DNA from: Pseudogemmobacter bohemicus
GTDB lineage: Bacteria; Pseudomonadota; Alphaproteobacteria; Rhodobacterales; Rhodobacteraceae
Reading direction: 5' to 3'
Length of the DNA: 64,000 nt
NCBI RefSeq assembly: GCF_003290025.1
Contig: NZ_QNHG01000003.1
Location: 398,460-462,459 of the forward strand
This document shows, piece after piece, positions 17,931 through 27,397 of the stretch. Positions within the stretch are counted from its first letter, which is position 1. The number at the start of each line of letters is the position of its first letter. A program made the position numbers and the translations under genes. Under the pieces are notes generated by a model. That model worked only from the letters and a program-made list of their open reading frames with translations. It ran no database searches and was not told the origin of the DNA.

Positions 17931-18332
17931 ATGATCCTGGGCATCGGCACCGATCTCGCCAATATCGACCGCATCGCGGCGGTGCTTGACCGTCATGGCG
18001 ACCGGTTTCGCAACCGCGTCTTTACGCCGCTGGAACAGCGCAAGGCGGAAAGCCGGCGCGAGATCGCGGCCACCTATGCCAAACGCTGGGCCGCGAAAGA
18101 GGCCTGTTCCAAGGCGCTTGGCACCGGGCTCAGGATGGGCATCTCCTGGAAAGACATGGCGGTCTCGAATCTCGCAACCGGGCAGCCGGTGATGGCGGTG
18201 ACCGGCTGGGCCGCCGAGCGCCTCACGCAGATGACACCGCCGGGCCATGAGGCTCTGATCCATGTCACGCTGACCGATGACCATCCCTGGGCCCAGGCCT
18301 TCGTGGTGATTGAGGCCAGGCCGCTGCGCTGA
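17931..18332 (+). CDS. acpS: Holo-[acyl-carrier-protein] synthase
   Basis: Transfers 4'-phosphopantetheine from CoA to a serine of acyl carrier protein. The 133-residue protein has both signature motifs: [12 protein letters not shown] at the N-terminus with the metal-binding aspartate, and [16 protein letters not shown] with the second acidic residue. Length is normal. It lies in the conserved order pdxJ-acpS-lepB-rnc-era, followed here by a palindromic repeat. Confidence 0.96.
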   Translation: MILGIGTDLANIDRIAAVLDRHGDRFRNRVFTPLEQRKAESRREIAATYAKRWAAKEACSKALGTGLRMGISWKDMAVSNLATGQPVMAVTGWAAERLTQMTPPGHEALIHVTLTDDHPWAQAFVVIEARPLR

Positions 18333-18352
18333 AGGGCGGCGGCGATAAGAAT

Positions 18353-18416
18353 GAGTATTTAAGTCAAGAGGAAGATGCAGGTCTTTCCTCTTGACTTAAA
18401 TACTCCCGCCGGAGGC
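18353..18416. repeat. Interspersed palindrome, arm type A (copy 3, perfect stem)
   Basis: The best type A copy: arms of 21 bases at 18353-18373 and 18385-18405 are perfect complements around an 11-base loop, followed by the shared tail ccgccggaggc. It lies between acpS and lepB, which run in the same direction, so it could act as a terminator or as an mRNA-stabilising or processing hairpin within a transcript. Confidence 0.92.
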
Positions 18417-18549
18417 GCAGGCCGGGCCGGGGCACCCACGCCTCCCGCTTCTACACCGGCAATTGACCCGCCCAAAACCGGGCGCGGCTTGACAGGTCTC
18501 TCCCTCCGGCGCAAGAAGCGGCCCGATACAGCGCGGAAGGCTTGAGAAT

Positions 18550-19359
18550 ATGGCGAAGGCAAAGGGCGAGACCAGCGGCATCGTCGAGACGGTCAAAACT
18601 GTTTTCTGGGCACTGGTCATCGCGGGCCTGTTTCGCACGCTCTTCTTCCAGCCCTTCTGGATTCCGTCTGAATCGATGAAAAGCTCGCTGCTGGTCGGCG
18701 ACTTCCTCTTCGTCAACAAGATGGCCTATGGCTATTCGAAATATTCCTGCCCCTTTGCCATGTGCCCCTTCGAGGGGCGCATCCTCGCCTCCGAGCCCCT
18801 GCGCGGCGATGTCGTCGTCTTCCGCAACCCCAATACCGGCGATGATTTCATCAAGCGCCTGATCGGCCTGCCGGGCGACCGCATCCAGATGAAGGATGGC
18901 CGCCTGATCCTCAACGATGTCGAAGTGCCGCAGGTGCCGGACGGGATCTTCTCCGAGACCTATGGCCCCCAGGGGCCTATGAAGAATTTTCCGCTTTGCG
19001 AGAATGGTGCGGTCGGGATCGGTGGCAGCTGCGAGAAATCGCGTGCGATCGAGACCCTGCCGACCGGCGAGGGTGAGGCGACCCGCTCTTATCCGGTGCT
19101 GAATATCCGCGACACGCGCGGCCTGCCCGACAATACCAATGTCTATACCGTGCCTGCCGACCGTTACTTCTTCATGGGCGACAACCGCGACAACAGCCAG
19201 GATTCGCGCTTCCAGCCCGGTCTCCAGGGCGGTGTCGGCATGGTCCCGGCCGAATACCTGATCGGCCGCGCGGATCGCATCGTCTTCTCTTCTGCAGGGA
19301 AGAGCCTGTGGTATTTCTGGACCTGGCGCTCTGATCGCTTCTTCCAAGGGATCAACTGA
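18550..19359 (+). CDS. lepB: Signal peptidase I
   Basis: Cleaves signal peptides of secreted proteins at the periplasmic face of the inner membrane. One N-terminal membrane helix ([20 protein letters not shown]) is followed by the serine nucleophile box [19 protein letters not shown], the lysine general-base box GDVVVFRNP...[11 protein letters not shown], and [14 protein letters not shown]. The length of 269 residues fits the alphaproteobacterial form. It is followed after 4 bases by rnc and then era. Confidence 0.96.
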   Translation: MAKAKGETSGIVETVKTVFWALVIAGLFRTLFFQPFWIPSESMKSSLLVGDFLFVNKMAYGYSKYSCPFAMCPFEGRILASEPLRGDVVVFRNPNTGDDFIKRLIGLPGDRIQMKDGRLILNDVEVPQVPDGIFSETYGPQGPMKNFPLCENGAVGIGGSCEKSRAIETLPTGEGEATRSYPVLNIRDTRGLPDNTNVYTVPADRYFFMGDNRDNSQDSRFQPGLQGGVGMVPAEYLIGRADRIVFSSAGKSLWYFWTWRSDRFFQGIN

Positions 19360-19363
19360 GCCC

Positions 19364-20071
19364 ATGCGGCTCTCTGCCGATCTCAAGGCGTTCCAGACCC
19401 GTATCGGGCATGAATTCGCGCAAGGCGAGCTGCTTGTGCGGGCCGTCACGCATCCCTCTATCGCCACGCCCACCCGGCCCGACAATCAGCGGCTGGAATT
19501 TCTGGGCGACCGGGTGCTGGGCCTTGTGATGGCCGAGGCGTTGCTGGCCGCCGACCGCACGGCCAGTGAGGGTCAGCTGGCGCCGCGTTTCAACGCGCTG
19601 GTGCGCAAAGAGACCTGTGCCGAGGTCGCGCGCGAGATCGGGCTTGGTGACGTGCTGCGGCTGGGTCGCTCGGAAATGCTCTCGGGCGGGCGCCGCAAAG
19701 AGGCGCTGCTGGGCGATGCCGCCGAGGCGCTGATTGCGGCTGTTTATCTTGATGCCGGGTTCGATGCGGCGCGGGATCTGGTGCTGCGGCTCTGGGGCGG
19801 GCGGGTCGGCGCAGTCGAGCCTGATGCGCGTGATCCGAAATCGGCTTTGCAGGAATGGGCTCAGGCGCGCGGCATGGCTCCGCCGAAATATACCGAGACC
19901 AGCCGCTCTGGCCCCGATCACCAGCCGCTGTTCACGGTCAGCGTTTTGCTGGACAATGGCGCGACTGAACTGGCGAAGGCCGGCTCGAAACGGGCGGCGG
20001 AACAACTTGCGGCAGCGGCGCTGCTGAAACGGCTGGAGGCCGGCGATGACAGAGATACCGGCAATGACTGA
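19364..20071 (+). CDS. rnc: Ribonuclease III
   Basis: Cuts double-stranded RNA in rRNA and mRNA maturation. The catalytic signature [20 protein letters not shown] and the second acidic box [19 protein letters not shown] are present, followed by a C-terminal double-stranded RNA-binding domain ([20 protein letters not shown] to [18 protein letters not shown]). 235 residues. The ORF ends inside the beginning of era, so the two are translationally coupled. Confidence 0.96.
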   Translation: MRLSADLKAFQTRIGHEFAQGELLVRAVTHPSIATPTRPDNQRLEFLGDRVLGLVMAEALLAADRTASEGQLAPRFNALVRKETCAEVAREIGLGDVLRLGRSEMLSGGRRKEALLGDAAEALIAAVYLDAGFDAARDLVLRLWGGRVGAVEPDARDPKSALQEWAQARGMAPPKYTETSRSGPDHQPLFTVSVLLDNGATELAKAGSKRAAEQLAAAALLKRLEAGDDRDTGND

Positions 20072-20990
20072 GACATCCGAAGGCACCCGCGCAGGCTTTG
20101 TCGCGCTGATCGGCGAGCCGAATGCCGGCAAATCGACTTTGCTGAACCGCATGGTCGGCGCGAAAGTCTCCATCGTCACCCATAAGGTGCAGACGACGCG
20201 CACGCGCATCCGCGGCGTCTGTATGGAGGGTGAGACCCAGATTGTTTTCGTCGATACGCCCGGCCTCTTCCGCCCGCGCCGCCGGCTTGACCGCGCGATG
20301 GTCAAGGCAGCCTGGGGCGGCGCGGCCGATGCCGATATCGTGGTGCTGCTGATCGAGGCGCATCGCGGGTTGACCGAGGGCGCGCAGGCGATCATCGACC
20401 GGCTGGCGGGGGAACTTCCGAAGGACCGCCCGGTGGCGCTGGCGATCAATAAGATCGACAAGGTCAGGGCGGAAAAGCTGCTCGGCCTCGCCGAAGAGAT
20501 GAACGGCGCCTATCCTTTCGCGAAGACCTTTATGATTTCGGCTGAAAAGGGTTACGGCGTCGATGATCTGCGCGAATGGCTGGCGCGGGAACTGCCCGAG
20601 GGTGCCTGGTTCTACCCCGAGGATCAGCTGGCGGATCTGCCGCTCCGGATGATCGCCGCCGAGATGACGCGCGAGAAGCTGACGCTCAGGCTCCATGAGG
20701 AACTGCCCTATCAGCTGACCGTCGAGACCGAGAAATGGGAAGACCGCAAGGACGGCTCCACCCGGATCGACCAGGTGGTCTATGTCGCGCGCGACGGCCA
20801 TAAGGGCATCGTGCTGGGCAACCGGGGCGAGACGATCAAATCCATTGGCCAGGCGGCGCGGGCCGAGATTAAAGAGTTCCTCGACCGCGAAGTTCATCTG
20901 TTCCTGCAGGTCAAGGTGCGCCCGAACTGGCAGGAAGAGAAAGAGCGTTATTCCGAAATGGGGCTGGAATTCAAAGACGGCGACGCCTGA
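20064..20990 (+). CDS. era: GTPase Era
   Basis: Ribosome-assembly GTPase that binds the 3' end of 16S rRNA. G1 is [13 protein letters not shown]3 is DTPG in [13 protein letters not shown]4 is NKID, and the C-terminal KH domain contains [17 protein letters not shown] and [18 protein letters not shown]. About 308 residues. Two starts are possible, 18 bases apart; both overlap the end of rnc (by 8 or 26 bases), the shorter one being chosen because it gives [20 protein letters not shown]. Confidence 0.96.
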   Translation: MTETSEGTRAGFVALIGEPNAGKSTLLNRMVGAKVSIVTHKVQTTRTRIRGVCMEGETQIVFVDTPGLFRPRRRLDRAMVKAAWGGAADADIVVLLIEAHRGLTEGAQAIIDRLAGELPKDRPVALAINKIDKVRAEKLLGLAEEMNGAYPFAKTFMISAEKGYGVDDLREWLARELPEGAWFYPEDQLADLPLRMIAAEMTREKLTLRLHEELPYQLTVETEKWEDRKDGSTRIDQVVYVARDGHKGIVLGNRGETIKSIGQAARAEIKEFLDREVHLFLQVKVRPNWQEEKERYSEMGLEFKDGDA

Positions 20991-21003
20991 CCCGCGCCTG
21001 TCG

Positions 21004-21198
21004 TTAGGCCTGGCGCGAAAGCCCGCGTTTCAGCGCCGCCCAGACCAGCCAGATCACCCCGCCCGCACCGATGGTTCTGGCTGAGCCGCGCAGAACCCGG
21101 TCCTGGCCCAGCCCCTGCGGATCCTTCCGCATCGCAAAAGCCGCGATTGCGGCTGTGATCAGCGCAAAGATCGCGCCGCCAGGGGACCGTTTCGTCAT
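21004..21198 (-). CDS. Small conserved membrane protein, 64 aa
   Basis: Short minus-strand protein tucked between era and the DUF1491 gene, both on the other strand. It has two hydrophobic segments (AIFALITAAIAAFAM and GAGGVIWLVWAALKRG) separated by RKDPQGLGQDRVLRGSART. A ribosome binding site (gaggcaatg region) precedes the ATG. I believe similar small proteins occur beside era in relatives but cannot name the family. Function unknown. Confidence 0.6.
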   Translation of the reverse strand: MTKRSPGGAIFALITAAIAAFAMRKDPQGLGQDRVLRGSARTIGAGGVIWLVWAALKRGLSRQA

Positions 21199-21285
21199 TG
21201 CCTCGCCTCCGCTGTCGCAGACTGCTACTGTGGGTATGGGGCTTGTAGACGAGACTGCCAGCAGCGTTTTCGGAAAGGCGTGTAA

Positions 21286-21621
21286 ATGTCGAGGCTGACC
21301 GCCGAATTCTGGGTCCAGGCCTATCTGCGGCGCCTTGGGCTGGCCGATATCCCGGCCTATGTGACGGCGAAAGGGGACGCGACCGCCGGGGCGGTGATGG
21401 TGAAGCTTGCCACCCTGGATGGAGAAGCGCAGGCTTTTGAGCGCCGCACCGATCTGATAACGGGCGGGCGGCAATGGATGACCTATGCAAACGGCCCCGA
21501 GCGCGACGTCGACGAGGCGCTCACCCGGGCCCGGACCCGCGACCCCGATCTCTGGATCATCGAGATCGAGGATCGGGCAGGGCGGACATTGCTCGATGAG
21601 CCAGGCCTTGCCGGCGACTGA
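21286..21621 (+). CDS. DUF1491 family protein
   Basis: Protein of 111 residues matching the layout of DUF1491 proteins of alphaproteobacteria: RLTAEFWVQAYLRRLGLADIPAYV at the start, GAVMVKLATLDGEAQAF in the middle and DPDLWIIEIEDRAGRTLLDE at the end. Soluble, no signal peptide, function unknown. It lies in the era-recO interval, where it may be co-transcribed, and its 3' end is followed by a palindromic repeat. Confidence 0.85.
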   Translation: MSRLTAEFWVQAYLRRLGLADIPAYVTAKGDATAGAVMVKLATLDGEAQAFERRTDLITGGRQWMTYANGPERDVDEALTRARTRDPDLWIIEIEDRAGRTLLDEPGLAGD

Positions 21622-21641
21622 GCCTCAGGCCGGCTGCGGAA

Positions 21642-21707
21642 GCCTCCGGCGGGGATATTTAGAGACAGATGAATGCCGCTTTTCATCTGTCCTTAAATAT
21701 CCCGGGG
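21642..21707. repeat. Interspersed palindrome, arm type B (copy 4)
   Basis: Begins with the motif gcctccggcgggg, then arms gatattta..gacagatgaa and ttcatctgtc..taaatatc around an 8-base loop, with one two-base mismatch in the stem. Unlike the type A copies, the conserved tail here is on the left side. It lies between DUF1491 and recO, which run the same way. Confidence 0.9.
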
Positions 21708-21776
21708 GGGCTCCGGCAGGAGACGGGGGCAGCGCCCCCTCTTGCGTCATAGGCCACCAGGCACGAAGTTCGGACA

Positions 21777-22571
21777 ATGATGGAATGGCGTGATCAGGCC
21801 CTGGTGCTGGCGGCAAGACCCTATGGGGAAACCTCCGCCATTCTGACCGTTTTTGCGCGTATGCATGGCCGGGTATCCGGCTTCGTCCGGGGCGGTGCGT
21901 CGCGGCGCATCGCGGCGCATCTGCAGCCCGGCAATGAGCTTGACGTGAGCTGGCGCGCGCGGCTTGAGGATCAGCCCGGCAGTTTCCGGATCGAGCCGCT
22001 CCGCTCGCGGGCGGCGCTCTTTGCCGACCGGCTGGCGCTGGAGGGGATGAGCGCGGTCACCGCACTTTTGCAGCTCTGTCTGCCCGAGCGGCAGCCGCAT
22101 GCCGCGCTCTGGCAGGAGACGCAGGATCTGCTGGATCAGATGATGCGGACCGGTCCCAGCAATGCCGGCTGGCCGGCGCATTATCTGCTATGGGAACTGC
22201 GGCTGCTGGCAGAAATCGGCTATGGCCTGGATCTGAGCACCTGTGCGGTGACCGGTGCCGGCGCGGGGCTGGCCTATGTCAGCCCGAAAACCGGGCGGGC
22301 GGTTTCGGTTCAGGGTGCCGGGGCCTGGGCGGACCGGCTTTTGCCCCTGCCGGCTTCGCTGGCGGCGGGCGGGATGCCGGTGGATGCGGATCTGGTGCCG
22401 GGGCTCCGACTGACCGGGCATTTTCTGGCGCGGGAAATGCTGCAGGCCGAGCGCCCGCCCGGCGAAGGCGAGGCTCAGGCCCGCCCCGGCTTGCCAGCGG
22501 CGCGGGAGAGGTTGATCGCGCTGCTCGCGCGTCGGGATGCGGCGACGGAGGGGCTGGCCCCGCCCGATTGA
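21777..22571 (+). CDS. recO: DNA repair protein RecO
   Basis: Recombination mediator that helps RecR load RecA at gaps in single-stranded DNA. The 264-residue protein starts (M)MEWRDQALVLAARPYGETSAILTVFA, typical of RecO, with FVRGGASRRIAAHLQPGNELDV in the OB fold and a helical middle region (PAHYLLWELRLLAEIGYGLDL). It lacks the four cysteines of a zinc site, as in many alphaproteobacteria. The second of the tandem ATGs (ATGATG) is an equally good start. Confidence 0.93.
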   Translation: MMEWRDQALVLAARPYGETSAILTVFARMHGRVSGFVRGGASRRIAAHLQPGNELDVSWRARLEDQPGSFRIEPLRSRAALFADRLALEGMSAVTALLQLCLPERQPHAALWQETQDLLDQMMRTGPSNAGWPAHYLLWELRLLAEIGYGLDLSTCAVTGAGAGLAYVSPKTGRAVSVQGAGAWADRLLPLPASLAAGGMPVDADLVPGLRLTGHFLAREMLQAERPPGEGEAQARPGLPAARERLIALLARRDAATEGLAPPD

Positions 22572-22595
22572 TATGCGCGACAGCGCGTGTCGCAA

Positions 22596-23855
22596 ATGAC
22601 GCAGACCATATCCGTCTTTCGCAGTCTGGTCAGCCTCATGGCCCTGCACGATCTTCCCCTTGTTCTCAGGCACAGCCCGACCCCTAAGGCCGAGCATTTC
22701 GCCCTGCTGGCCGGGCTTGAGGCTGCGGTGCGGGGCATGCTGGTTTCGGCGATGCCGGTCGCGGTTTACGAGATCCTTGGCGATGCGCAGAAGACGTCGA
22801 TTGCCTATCTGATCGCCGGTTTTGTCGCCCTGTTCTGGGGGCTGATGGTGCCGGGTATGACCCGCTTTGTGCCCCGGCGCTGGACCTATACGGGCGGTGC
22901 GCTGCTTTATCTGATCGGGACGGCGCTGGCGGTGACAGGCACGCCCGCGACCATGTCGCTGGCGCTGATCTGCAATGCGATGGCGACGGCGACCGTGTTC
23001 ATCTGCCTCAATGCCTATGTGCTGGATTATGTTGATCGCAACCGCCTTGGCCACAGCCAGGGGGTGCAGATGGCCTATGCGGCCATTCCCTGGGCGGTGG
23101 GCCCGGTGCTTGGGGTCTGGCTGCATGACCAATGGGCGCCGGCGCCCTTTCTGCTGGCCGGGTTCTTCGCCCTGGTGCTGATTGCGGTATTCTGGCGGCT
23201 GCGGCTGGGGAACGGGCGCCAGATCGCCCGGGCGCGGCGCCCGGCGGTCAATCCGCTGGGATTTCTGGGGCGGTTCCTGCATCAGCCGCGTCTGATCGCA
23301 GGATGGACATTCGCGGTGGTGCGCTCCTGCGGTTGGTGGGTCTATATCGTTTATCTGCCGATCTATTGCGTCGAGGCGGGCTTAAGCGACAAGACCGGCG
23401 GCATCGTGCTGTCGGTGTCGAATACCTTTCTCTTCATCGCGCCGGCGATCAACCGCCATGCACGGAGGCTTTCGGTCCGCCGCTCGGTCAGGCTGGCCTT
23501 CATGGCGGGCGGGCTGTTGCTGCTTGCGGCGGCGATGCTGTCCTTCCTGCCCTGGATCACGGTGGCGCTGTCGCTGATGGCGAGCTTTTTCTTCGTGACG
23601 CTGGATGTGGTGGGTGGATTGCCGTTCCTTATGTCGGTCAAACCGTCCGAGCGCACCGAAATGGCGGCGGTCTATGCCAGTTTTCGCGATGTCTCGGGGA
23701 TTATGACACCGGGGATCGCCTGGCTGGTTCTGTTCGTCGCGCCGGTCCCCGGGATTTTTGTGGTGGCGGGGCTGGCATTTCTGGGCTGCTGGTGGATTGC
23801 GGGCACGCTCCACCCGCGGCTTGGGGTGGAACGCCCGTCGCGGGGCGGGACGTAA
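22596..23855 (+). CDS. MFS transporter
   Basis: Membrane protein of about 419 residues with some twelve predicted hydrophobic segments, for example TSIAYLIAGFVALFWGLMVPG, FLLAGFFALVLIAVFWRLRL and TVALSLMASFFFVTLDVVGG. The major facilitator fold is inferred from the hydrophobicity pattern and the basic cytoplasmic loops (RHARRLSVRRSVRLAF). Substrate unknown. The start is unclear: an ATG at the given position, a GTG 9 bases upstream, or an internal ATG at 22638 (MALHDLPLVL). It follows recO by about 24 bases. Confidence 0.8.
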   Translation: MTQTISVFRSLVSLMALHDLPLVLRHSPTPKAEHFALLAGLEAAVRGMLVSAMPVAVYEILGDAQKTSIAYLIAGFVALFWGLMVPGMTRFVPRRWTYTGGALLYLIGTALAVTGTPATMSLALICNAMATATVFICLNAYVLDYVDRNRLGHSQGVQMAYAAIPWAVGPVLGVWLHDQWAPAPFLLAGFFALVLIAVFWRLRLGNGRQIARARRPAVNPLGFLGRFLHQPRLIAGWTFAVVRSCGWWVYIVYLPIYCVEAGLSDKTGGIVLSVSNTFLFIAPAINRHARRLSVRRSVRLAFMAGGLLLLAAAMLSFLPWITVALSLMASFFFVTLDVVGGLPFLMSVKPSERTEMAAVYASFRDVSGIMTPGIAWLVLFVAPVPGIFVVAGLAFLGCWWIAGTLHPRLGVERPSRGGT

Positions 23856-23900
23856 CCAATTTCTTCAAAGAAATTGGTCCGGTTTTCGATGCGAAAACCG
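23855..23900. terminator. Tandem double hairpin between convergent genes
   Basis: Two adjacent hairpins. The first (23855-23878) has an 11-base perfect stem (accaatttctt / aagaaattggt) around a two-base loop. The second (23880-23900) has a nine-base stem (cggttttcg / cgaaaaccg) with loop atg. They sit at the 3' ends of the convergent MFS and dehydrogenase genes and probably stop transcription both ways. The same two-hairpin design recurs at 57468. Confidence 0.8.
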
Positions 23901-23923
23901 CGCCCCTGGCCAGCCGCGCGCGT

Positions 23924-25591
23924 TTAGTCCAGCAGGCGCCGCGCGATGACCTGGGCCTGGATTTCCGCGGCCCCTTCGAAGATGTTCAGGATCCGCGCGT
24001 CGCAGAGGATCCGCGAGATGCGGTATTCCAGCGCGAAGCCATTGCCGCCATGGATCTGCAGCGCATTATCCGCCGCAGCCCAGGCCACACGGGCACCGAG
24101 CAGCTTGGCCATCCCGGCCTCAAGGTCACAGCGCTTGTCGTGATCCTTCTGCCAGGCCGCGAAATAGGTCAGCTGCCGGGCGACCATCACCTCGACCGCC
24201 ATCATCGCGAGTTTGCCACCAACCCTCGGGAACTCGACCAGCGATTTCCCGAATTGCCTGCGGTCCTCGGCATATTGCAGCCCCGACTCCAGCGCCGATT
24301 GCGCCACGCCGATCGCCCGCGCCCCGGTCTGGATCCGCGCCGATTCAAAGGTCTGCATCAGCTGCTTGAAGCCCTGGCCGGGTTGGCCGCCCAGCAGGTT
24401 CTCCGCCTTCACCTTGAACCCGTCAAAGCCCAGCTCATATTCCTTCATGCCGCGATAACCGAGCACCTCGATCTCGCCGCCGGTCATGCCGGGTGTGGGG
24501 AAGGGGGCCTCATCGGTACCCGGTGTCTTCTCGGCCAGGAACATCGACAGCCCGCGCCAGTCGGTGGTCTCGGGGTCGGTGCGGGCCAGCAACGTCATCA
24601 CATGGGTGCGCGCGGCATGGGTGATCCAGGTCTTGTTGCCGGTGATCTCCCAGCCCTCTTCTGTCCGGGTTGCGCGGGTGCGCAAAGACCCGAGATCCGA
24701 GCCGGTATTCGGTTCGGTAAACACCGCCGTCGGCAGGATTTCCCCCGATGCCAGTTTCGGCAGCCACTGCGCCTTTTGCTCGGGCGTGCCGCCGCAGAGG
24801 ATCAGTTCTGCCGCGATTTCCGAGCGGGTCCCCAGCGAACCCACGCCGATATAGCCGCGCGAAAGCTCTTCCGAGACCACCACCATCGAGGCTTTCGACA
24901 GGCCGAAACCGCCGAATTCTTCAGGGATGGTCAGGCCGAAGACGCCCATTTCGGCCAGTTCGCCGATCACCTCCATCGGGATCAGCTCATCCTTGAGGTG
25001 CCAGTCATGCGCGACCGGGATCACCTTCTCATCGGCATAGCGGCGGAACTGGTCGCGGATCATTTCCAGCTCGGCGTCCAGCCCCGAAGCGCCGAAGGTC
25101 GCCCGTGCCTTGTCCTCGCGCATCAGCGCGACCAACCGCGCGCGCGCTGCCGGGCTGTTGCCGGCAGCGATCAGCGCCTGTGCCTCTTCGCCCGGCTCAT
25201 AGCTCAGCCCGAGATCTGACAGCCGCGCGATCTCGTTCTGGCTCATCGGGATGCCGCCCCGGATCTGCGCCAGGTATTCGCCGAAGCCGATTTGCAGGAT
25301 CAGCGCTTCAATCTCGCCAAAGCGCCCCTGTTCCTCCAGCCGCCCGGCCCAGGCATCCAGCTGGCGCAGCGCCTCGACATAGGTGGCCAGCCAGGACAGC
25401 GCATGGGCGGCGAATTGCTCTTGTTCCAGCCGGGTGACGCTGATCCTGCCGCCCTCGGTCACCCGCGCGCGCAGCGCCTCGCGGCCCGCCGCGAAAAGCT
25501 GGTCCAGCCCCGGCAGGCTGGCCGAGGTCAGGTGCCTCAGGCCGGAAAGCAGGGTTGCGGTATGGGTGGCGGGTTGACCATCATGGGGCAT
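23924..25591 (-). CDS. mcd: Probable (2S)-methylsuccinyl-CoA dehydrogenase
   Basis: FAD acyl-CoA dehydrogenase of 555 residues. The core (DQFRRYADEKVIPVAHDW onwards, with GLTIPEEFGGFGLSKASMV, EITGNKTWITHAARTH and AADNALQIHGGNGFALEYRI) is preceded by an extra N-terminal region of about 165 residues. That length and the N-terminal extension fit methylsuccinyl-CoA dehydrogenase, the enzyme that oxidises methylsuccinyl-CoA to mesaconyl-CoA in the ethylmalonyl-CoA pathway of Rhodobacter-type bacteria. The specific assignment rests on domain layout and taxonomic setting and is inferred; the acyl-CoA dehydrogenase family itself is certain. Monocistronic, ending at a double-hairpin terminator. Confidence 0.78.
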   Translation of the reverse strand: MPHDGQPATHTATLLSGLRHLTSASLPGLDQLFAAGREALRARVTEGGRISVTRLEQEQFAAHALSWLATYVEALRQLDAWAGRLEEQGRFGEIEALILQIGFGEYLAQIRGGIPMSQNEIARLSDLGLSYEPGEEAQALIAAGNSPAARARLVALMREDKARATFGASGLDAELEMIRDQFRRYADEKVIPVAHDWHLKDELIPMEVIGELAEMGVFGLTIPEEFGGFGLSKASMVVVSEELSRGYIGVGSLGTRSEIAAELILCGGTPEQKAQWLPKLASGEILPTAVFTEPNTGSDLGSLRTRATRTEEGWEITGNKTWITHAARTHVMTLLARTDPETTDWRGLSMFLAEKTPGTDEAPFPTPGMTGGEIEVLGYRGMKEYELGFDGFKVKAENLLGGQPGQGFKQLMQTFESARIQTGARAIGVAQSALESGLQYAEDRRQFGKSLVEFPRVGGKLAMMAVEVMVARQLTYFAAWQKDHDKRCDLEAGMAKLLGARVAWAAADNALQIHGGNGFALEYRISRILCDARILNIFEGAAEIQAQVIARRLLD

Positions 25592-25717
25592 GGCTGGCTC
25601 CGATACTGGCTGGGACGGGTCGGGTTTCGCCCGAATCCCTAGCGTCTTCGCAGTTGCAGCGCAATATCATTTCGTAATATTGCACATCGGAGTTCTAAAA
25701 TGTCGCCGAGAATTCAA

Positions 25718-26269
25718 TCAGGAGGTTGCGCCGCAGGCATTCGTGATCTCGGGACGGGCTGCTGCGGGCACGACCTCGAACTCCACCCGGTAGAGCATTT
25801 CGCCCCGGTCCCAGGCCTCAAACGCCCAGATGCCGGGGATCAGCTCGCTGTCCTCGTCAAAGCGGAAGAAGCTGTTCACCTCGCCGGAACCGGTGATCGA
25901 GGTGATCCAGGTCTCGGGTTTCGCGCGGCCGGGGCGGTAGACGCGGGCCTCGGCGGCCCCGGTCACCTCGCCCGGTGCGGCGATCACCCTTATGCCGAAG
26001 GCGAGGCCGATGCTTGCTGGCACTACATTCTCATCGGGCCAGTGGAAGTCGATCCGGTCACGCGGCACATGCAGCCAGCCGGCGATCGTGTCCGGTGCCG
26101 GGGCGCGGTCCATTGCCTTCAGCGCGCAGAAAATGCCCCATTCGACCGCAGCCACTCCGGGCGACAGCACCGGTGGCCGGGCGGTTGGCAGCCCGGGCGT
26201 CTCGGCCAGCGCTGGTGCGGGGGCGCAAAACACGGCCAGGAGCGGCAGGATAACGCGAAGGGGGCGCAT
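25718..26269 (-). CDS. Secreted DUF3859-type protein
   Basis: Protein of about 183 residues with a signal peptide (LRVILPLLAVFCAPAPALA) and a single beta-sandwich-like domain: VEWGIFCALKAMDRAPAPDT, IGLAFGIRVIAAPGEV and PETWITSITGSGEVNSFFRFD. This pattern agrees with DUF3859, exported proteins of unknown function in alphaproteobacteria. Three in-frame starts exist within 27 bases; the innermost gives the cleanest signal peptide. It lies 82 bases downstream of the DsbD-domain gene on the same strand. Confidence 0.7.
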   Translation of the reverse strand: MRPLRVILPLLAVFCAPAPALAETPGLPTARPPVLSPGVAAVEWGIFCALKAMDRAPAPDTIAGWLHVPRDRIDFHWPDENVVPASIGLAFGIRVIAAPGEVTGAAEARVYRPGRAKPETWITSITGSGEVNSFFRFDEDSELIPGIWAFEAWDRGEMLYRVEFEVVPAAARPEITNACGATS

Positions 26270-26351
26270 AAGAAGGACCATGGCGGCAGAGAACATCCCG
26301 CAAGGGTCGGGTTCAAGCCCGGAATAGAGCCGCCGCCCGGAAGGGCGACAT

Positions 26352-27167
26352 TCAGCCGCCGGGGCAGCCGCGCAGCTCTGCCGCGTCCTTGTCCGAAACC
26401 ACAGTGACGATTACGCCCGAGCGGTCCAGCGCGAAGGGCTGACCCGAGGGCGGCACCAGATCCGCCACGGCGGTCAGCACCTTGCCCTCACGCGTCGCGG
26501 TTGCCGCCGAGACCCAGACCGATTTATCGGCGGTCTCAATAGCGACGGCCTCATTCCTGCCGAGCGCCGGCACTGTCACTTTGGCGGTCAGCCGCAGCCC
26601 GTCGGAAATCGGCTCGACCGCGCAGGTGATCGCGGAAAGCCCGGCCTCCTTGCCGGTTTTCGGCCGTTTCGCCAGCGCTGCGTCGATCAGCGGATCGCGT
26701 GCGCCGGGCATGGTCAGGTCGGCATCCAGATCGACCTCTGCCGGCAGGCAGATGTCGCGGCAGATGCCCATATCCATATTGACCACCAGCCGGATCGGGC
26801 GCGAGGGATCTTCGGGGGTCAGCTCGACCGGCAGGATCAGCTGCTCCTTGTAACCGATGGTCTGCATGCCATTGGTGTGGAAGATTGTCGGGGCGGGCCA
26901 GTGGATGCGCACCGATTTCAGGTTGACGGACCCGGACCAGTCGAAAGACGGCGGGATACCGGCCTCGCCGGGGCTGCGCCAATATGTCTTCCATCCGGGG
27001 GCCAGATCCAGCCGCAGCGCCGCCATGCGGGTGCCCTCGGCCGTGGTCCAGCCGTTCAGCACCGAGGCTTGCAGCACCTTATCCTGCGACATATCCCACG
27101 CCTGCGCCGCAAAGGGCTGGGCGGCAAGGCAGGCGGCGGCAAGCGCAAGGGCGAGGATCCTGGTCAT
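26352..27167 (-). CDS. Secreted protein with DsbD N-terminal-like (thiol:disulfide interchange) domain
   Basis: Protein of 271 residues with a signal peptide (RILALALAAACLAAQPFAAQA). The region LAPGWKTYWRSPGEAGIPPSF, WPAPTIFHTNGMQTIGYKEQL and MDMGICRDICLPAEVDLDADL corresponds to the DsbD/ScsB alpha domain. CRDIC carries a Cys-x3-Cys pair as in that domain family, which passes electrons to periplasmic partners. No transmembrane or thioredoxin part follows, so this is a free-standing periplasmic domain. Transcribed divergently from yqgE. Confidence 0.82.
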   Translation of the reverse strand: MTRILALALAAACLAAQPFAAQAWDMSQDKVLQASVLNGWTTAEGTRMAALRLDLAPGWKTYWRSPGEAGIPPSFDWSGSVNLKSVRIHWPAPTIFHTNGMQTIGYKEQLILPVELTPEDPSRPIRLVVNMDMGICRDICLPAEVDLDADLTMPGARDPLIDAALAKRPKTGKEAGLSAITCAVEPISDGLRLTAKVTVPALGRNEAVAIETADKSVWVSAATATREGKVLTAVADLVPPSGQPFALDRSGVIVTVVSDKDAAELRGCPGG

Positions 27168-27397
27168 GGCGCCCAAAATAGGCAGCGGGGCGGTGGTGTG
27201 AAATCACAAGCAGGCGACGAGCCTGTGTCTGTTGCGAAAGTGCCTCAGTGACGGGCTACGGTATCACAGTGTCCCGGACGCGGGGCTGATGCGCCGGGGT
27301 CGCTCTTGCGGAATTTACTGCCCGGCCCGCATATTCCGGCGCGCTTTCCCTTGAGTGGCGGGGCTTTGCGCCCCATCCTCGGCTCCGGAGGTGCGCC

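Noticed and set aside
23132-25219. A 695-codon plus-strand frame opposite the dehydrogenase gene
   Set aside because: It overlaps the real MFS gene out of frame and runs antisense to the clear acyl-CoA dehydrogenase; the text shows no domain.
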